Of a stretch of DNA of 17,061 bases, positions 15,201 through 17,061 are shown one piece after another (the stretch's first letter is position 1; the number at the start of each line of letters is the position of its first letter). Source of the stretch: Streptomyces sp. WM6378 (GTDB lineage Bacteria; Actinomycetota; Actinomycetes; Streptomycetales; Streptomycetaceae); the NCBI RefSeq assembly GCF_001279695.1, contig NZ_LGDD01000023.1:1-17061 (forward strand). The letters are read 5' to 3'. The position numbers and the translations under genes are program-made. Below the pieces are notes generated by a model. It searched no databases. It saw only the letters and a program-made list of their open reading frames with translations, and had not been told where the DNA came from.

Positions 15201-15983
15201 TCAGAACCAGTTCCGCCGCCCGCCGACCTCGGCCAGCCACTGATTGAGGTACGCCGCCCAGTCGGTCCCCTGGAAGTCGTGGAGGCCAACCTCGAACGAG
15301 CGGTAGGAGTCGCTGCCCTCGCTGAACAGACCCGGCTTCTTGTCCATCTCCAGGACCACGTCCATCGCGCGGTCGTCCGCGACGAACGACAGCTCCACCT
15401 GGTTCAGACCCCGGTACTGCGACGGCGGGTAGAACTCGATCTCCTGGTAGAAGGGCAGCCGCTGCCGCGTCCCGCGGATGTGCCCCTTCTCCATGTCCGC
15501 GCTCTTGAAGCGGAAGCCCAGCTGGATGAGCGCGGCGAGGATCGCCTGCTGGGCCGGCAGCGGATGCACCTGGATCGGGTCCAGGTCGCCCGAGTCGAGC
15601 GCCCGGGCGATCTCCAGCTCGGTCGTCACGCCGATGTGCATGCCCCGCAGCTGCTGCCCGGCGACGGCCGTGACCGGCGTCTCCCAGGGAATCTCCAGAC
15701 CGAACGGCACCACGTGCACGGCCCCCGCCTTCACCTCGAAGGCCCCGCCGAGCCGCACCTTGGTGAACTCGATGTCCTGCTTGTGCTCGTGCTCGCCGCC
15801 CTCGACCTCGACCCGGGCCTGCAGCCCGACCGAGAGCCCCTCGATCTGCTGGTCCACCGACCCGCCCTGGATCCGGACCTCACCCTGGACGACCCCGCCC
15901 GGCACCACATTGGTCTCGGTCAGCTCGGTCTCCACCGAAGCCCCGCCGGCTCCCAAGCTCGCCAGCAGCCGCTTGAACCCCAT
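15201..15983 (-). CDS. Spo0M-like sporulation-control protein (arrestin fold)
   Basis: This encodes 260 residues from the ATG at 15983, with GAAGGA 5 nt upstream. It has no signal peptide or membrane segment. The start [20 protein letters not shown] and the phrases [33 protein letters not shown] and [13 protein letters not shown] are typical of Spo0M. In that family the N-terminal half is a two-layer beta-sandwich arrestin fold. The C-terminal half contains [20 protein letters not shown] and [20 protein letters not shown]. In Bacillus, Spo0M affects sporulation and the cytoskeleton; the Streptomyces role is inferred only from homology. It is the first gene of the probable Spo0M-PEBP operon and is divergent from the DNA glycosylase gene (95-bp gap). 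Confidence 0.92.
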   Translation of the reverse strand: MGFKRLLASLGAGGASVETELTETNVVPGGVVQGEVRIQGGSVDQQIEGLSVGLQARVEVEGGEHEHKQDIEFTKVRLGGAFEVKAGAVHVVPFGLEIPWETPVTAVAGQQLRGMHIGVTTELEIARALDSGDLDPIQVHPLPAQQAILAALIQLGFRFKSADMEKGHIRGTRQRLPFYQEIEFYPPSQYRGLNQVELSFVADDRAMDVVLEMDKKPGLFSEGSDSYRSFEVGLHDFQGTDWAAYLNQWLAEVGGRRNWF

Positions 15984-16064
15984 GCCAGTCCTTCCCGTAC
16001 GACTTCTCGACCTCGACCCCTACGAACGCGCAACCGCCGTGTCCGGTTCCGCCCCGCCGTCCAC

Positions 16065-16078
16065 TACCCTCGGACGCC
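16065..16078 (+). promoter_or_regulatory. Candidate -10 box just before the DNA glycosylase start
   Basis: TACCCT (16065-16070) ends 8 nt before the ATG at 16079. No Shine-Dalgarno is present, so the mRNA may be leaderless or nearly so. No good -35 is seen. Confidence 0.33.
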
Positions 16079-16720
16079 ATGATCGCGGGCACCGAACGTA
16101 CGCCACTGGCAAGGGACTTCTTCGACCGGCCCGTCCTGGAGGTCGCTCCGGACCTCCTGGGCCGCACGCTCGTACGCCATACCGAGGCGGGCCCCCTCGA
16201 ACTGCGCCTGACCGAGGTGGAGGCCTACGACGGCCCGAACGACCCGGGCTCCCACGCCTTCCGGGGCCGCACGCCCCGGAACGAGGTGATGTTCGGGCCG
16301 CCAGGACACGCGTACGTCTACTTCACGTACGGCATGTGGCACTGCCTCAACCTGGTGTGCGGTCCTGAGGGCCGCGCGAGCGGTGTTCTGCTGAGGGCGG
16401 GCGAGATCCGGGTGGGCGTCGATCTGGCCCGCAAACGTCGAATCTCGGCCCGTCATGACAGAGAACTGGCCAAAGGCCCGGCCCGCCTGGCCACCGCTCT
16501 GGACGTGGGACGGGCCCTGAACGGCACCGACGTGTGCGACGGCCCGAAGGCCCCCCTCTCCGTACTGACGGGCACCCCTCCCACGCCCGACCAGGTACGC
16601 AGTGGACCGCGCACCGGAGTGGGCGGCGACGGCGCCCCGCACCCGTGGCGCTTCTGGATCTCCGAGGACCCCACGGTGAGCCCGTATCGGGCGCATCAGC
16701 CCCGCAAGCGCCGAACTTGA
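16079..16720 (+). CDS. DNA-3-methyladenine glycosylase (AAG/MPG family)
   Basis: This encodes 213 residues from the ATG at 16079. It is a full-length member of the alkyladenine glycosylase family, which cuts the N-glycosidic bond of alkylated purines as the first step of base-excision repair. Visible landmarks are LGRTLVRH at 27-34, the catalytic Glu48 in [17 protein letters not shown], the [20 protein letters not shown] block (65-84) followed by GMWHCLN, and the GPARL element near 133. These line the base-flipping pocket. The Arg/Lys-rich tail (PRKRRT) may touch DNA. It is divergent from the Spo0M-like gene and lies directly before an rRNA operon. Confidence 0.95.
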   Translation: MIAGTERTPLARDFFDRPVLEVAPDLLGRTLVRHTEAGPLELRLTEVEAYDGPNDPGSHAFRGRTPRNEVMFGPPGHAYVYFTYGMWHCLNLVCGPEGRASGVLLRAGEIRVGVDLARKRRISARHDRELAKGPARLATALDVGRALNGTDVCDGPKAPLSVLTGTPPTPDQVRSGPRTGVGGDGAPHPWRFWISEDPTVSPYRAHQPRKRRT

Positions 16721-16726
16721 CTCGGC

Positions 16727-16762
16727 CTCAAGCGGCGCCTAACGTAGCCCGAGCCGCTTGAG
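16727..16762 (+). terminator. Hairpin terminator after the DNA glycosylase
   Basis: CTCAAGCGGC (16727-16736) pairs perfectly with GCCGCTTGAG (16753-16762) around a 16-nt loop, 6 bp after the stop. It has no U-run but would insulate the gene from the rRNA promoter region. Confidence 0.7.
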
Positions 16763-16831
16763 ACGGGCCCTGCTGTTCAGCAACCCCAGGCGGCCATCCA
16801 CTACCTACGATCGAACCCCAACGGGTCTGCG

Positions 16832-16847
16832 TTTCGGCATGCCGAAA
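16832..16847. promoter_or_regulatory. Perfect 16-bp palindrome upstream of the rRNA promoters
   Basis: TTTCGGCATGCCGAAA is a perfect dyad. Directly next to it is a second small repeat, ATTCG (16847-16851) with CGAAT (16856-16860). They lie 45-60 bp upstream of the first candidate rRNA -10 box, a suitable place for an activator or repressor. The binding protein is unknown. Confidence 0.5.
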
Positions 16848-16891
16848 TTCGAACTCGAATGACTCGATTATGAATGGGCGGGGAAACCCGC

Positions 16892-16897
16892 TAAAGT
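16892..16897 (+). promoter_or_regulatory. Candidate rRNA operon promoter (-10 box)
   Basis: TAAAGT fits a vegetative -10 box, with transcription expected near 16904. The region to its left (16850-16880) is locally AT-richer. A TTATGA-like -35 lies at 16868-16873 with an 18-bp spacing. Streptomyces rRNA operons usually have several tandem promoters. Confidence 0.5.
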
Positions 16898-16903
16898 AGT
16901 GGA

Positions 16904-17061
16904 CACGCCGAAAGGGAAACGCGAAAGCGAAGAACTCGAAGCAACCCCAATTCGACGGGGAATCGGACACGAAAGAGTCTGATAGAGTCGGGAACACGAA
17001 ATACCGAAGGGAAGCGCCCGGAGGAAAGCCCGAGAGGGTGAGTACGAAGGAAGCGTCCGTT
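16904..17061 (+). ncRNA. Leader of a ribosomal RNA operon (16S gene beyond window)
   Basis: The last ~160 bp are purine-rich and of lower GC than the genes. They include GAGTCGGGAACACG, GAAGGGAAGCGCCCGGAGG, AAAGCCCGAGAGGGTGAGTA and GGAAGCGTCCGTT. I recognise this run as the conserved pre-16S leader of Streptomyces rrn operons, which normally continues with a TTGAGAACTCAAC-type element. The start is set at the probable transcription start and is approximate. No mature rRNA or tRNA sequence lies inside the window. A small minus-strand open frame over this region is not a gene. Confidence 0.82.
16980..16988 (+). promoter_or_regulatory. Second candidate rRNA promoter (extended -10)
   Basis: The sequence TGATAGAGT gives an extended -10 element, with TAGAGT at 16983-16988. 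No clear -35 is found at 17-18 bp. It would begin a shorter rRNA leader within the same region. Confidence 0.45.

Noticed and set aside
16728..16997. Minus-strand 89-codon open frame in the rRNA leader
   Set aside because: It is antisense to the rRNA promoter and leader. Its Phe/Ser-rich product reflects the purine-rich leader rather than a protein gene.
16763..17061. tRNA or mature 16S rRNA inside the right edge
   Set aside because: No cloverleaf or 16S 5' end sequence is seen; only promoter and leader sequence is present before the window ends.

Overview
The window is a stretch of actinobacterial chromosome, almost certainly from Streptomyces. The DNA is very GC-rich with strong third-position GC bias. 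It encodes a chaplin (a protein family of aerial-growing streptomycetes), a streptophobe-family membrane protein and a Spo0M-type protein. The right edge matches the leader I remember for Streptomyces ribosomal RNA operons. Genes are densely packed, mostly housekeeping or developmental, and there is no prophage, CRISPR array or antibiotic cluster.

Layout. (1) 1-1306, minus: the N-terminal 435 codons of a streptophobe-family polytopic membrane protein that runs off the left edge. (2) 1307-1654: a hairpin-rich divergent intergenic region. (3) 1655-4186, plus: an FHA-FHA-ABC ATPase-permease fusion, ending at a perfect 16-bp hairpin shared with (4) a secreted lysozyme-like transglycosylase (minus, 4292-4963). 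The transglycosylase leader can fold into a long stem (5085-5185). (5) 5232-7030, minus: an SDR oxidoreductase translationally coupled to a divergent QueA-like protein. (6) 7216-9037, plus: a cytoplasmic GAF-domain histidine kinase overlapping a NarL/LuxR response regulator, followed directly by a cysteine-free chaplin (chpE, 9198-9434). (7) 9523-10308, minus: a conserved protein of unknown function. (8) 10341-10533: a 193-bp MITE-like element with 26-bp imperfect terminal inverted repeats and CTAG flanks. (9) 10645-12944, plus: an ABC ATPase without a permease, an NfeD-like membrane protein and an SPFH/band-7 protein. (10) 13075-13842, plus: a TSUP (TauE/SafE) permease. (11) 13912-14427, minus: an HNH endonuclease. 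(12) 14608-15983, minus: a Spo0M-like arrestin-fold protein followed by a YbhB/PEBP protein. (13) 16079-16720, plus: a 3-methyladenine DNA glycosylase. (14) 16763-17061: rRNA promoters and leader; the 16S gene itself lies beyond the right edge.

How it fits together. Several units concern the cell envelope and development: FHA-ABC exporter, transglycosylase, chaplin next to a two-component system, NfeD/SPFH membrane organiser pair, and Spo0M. Convergent pairs are separated by near-perfect hairpin terminators (4205-4239, 9461-9489, 13861-13891). Four genes lack a Shine-Dalgarno sequence and carry a TAnnnT -10-like box 6-8 nt before the start codon, which suggests leaderless transcripts. The least expected items are the QueA-like protein with a rewritten active-site motif, the long inverted repeat in the transglycosylase leader, the MITE-like element, and a perfect 16-bp palindrome just upstream of the rRNA promoters. 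I see no clearly new multi-gene system; these four are the best leads.
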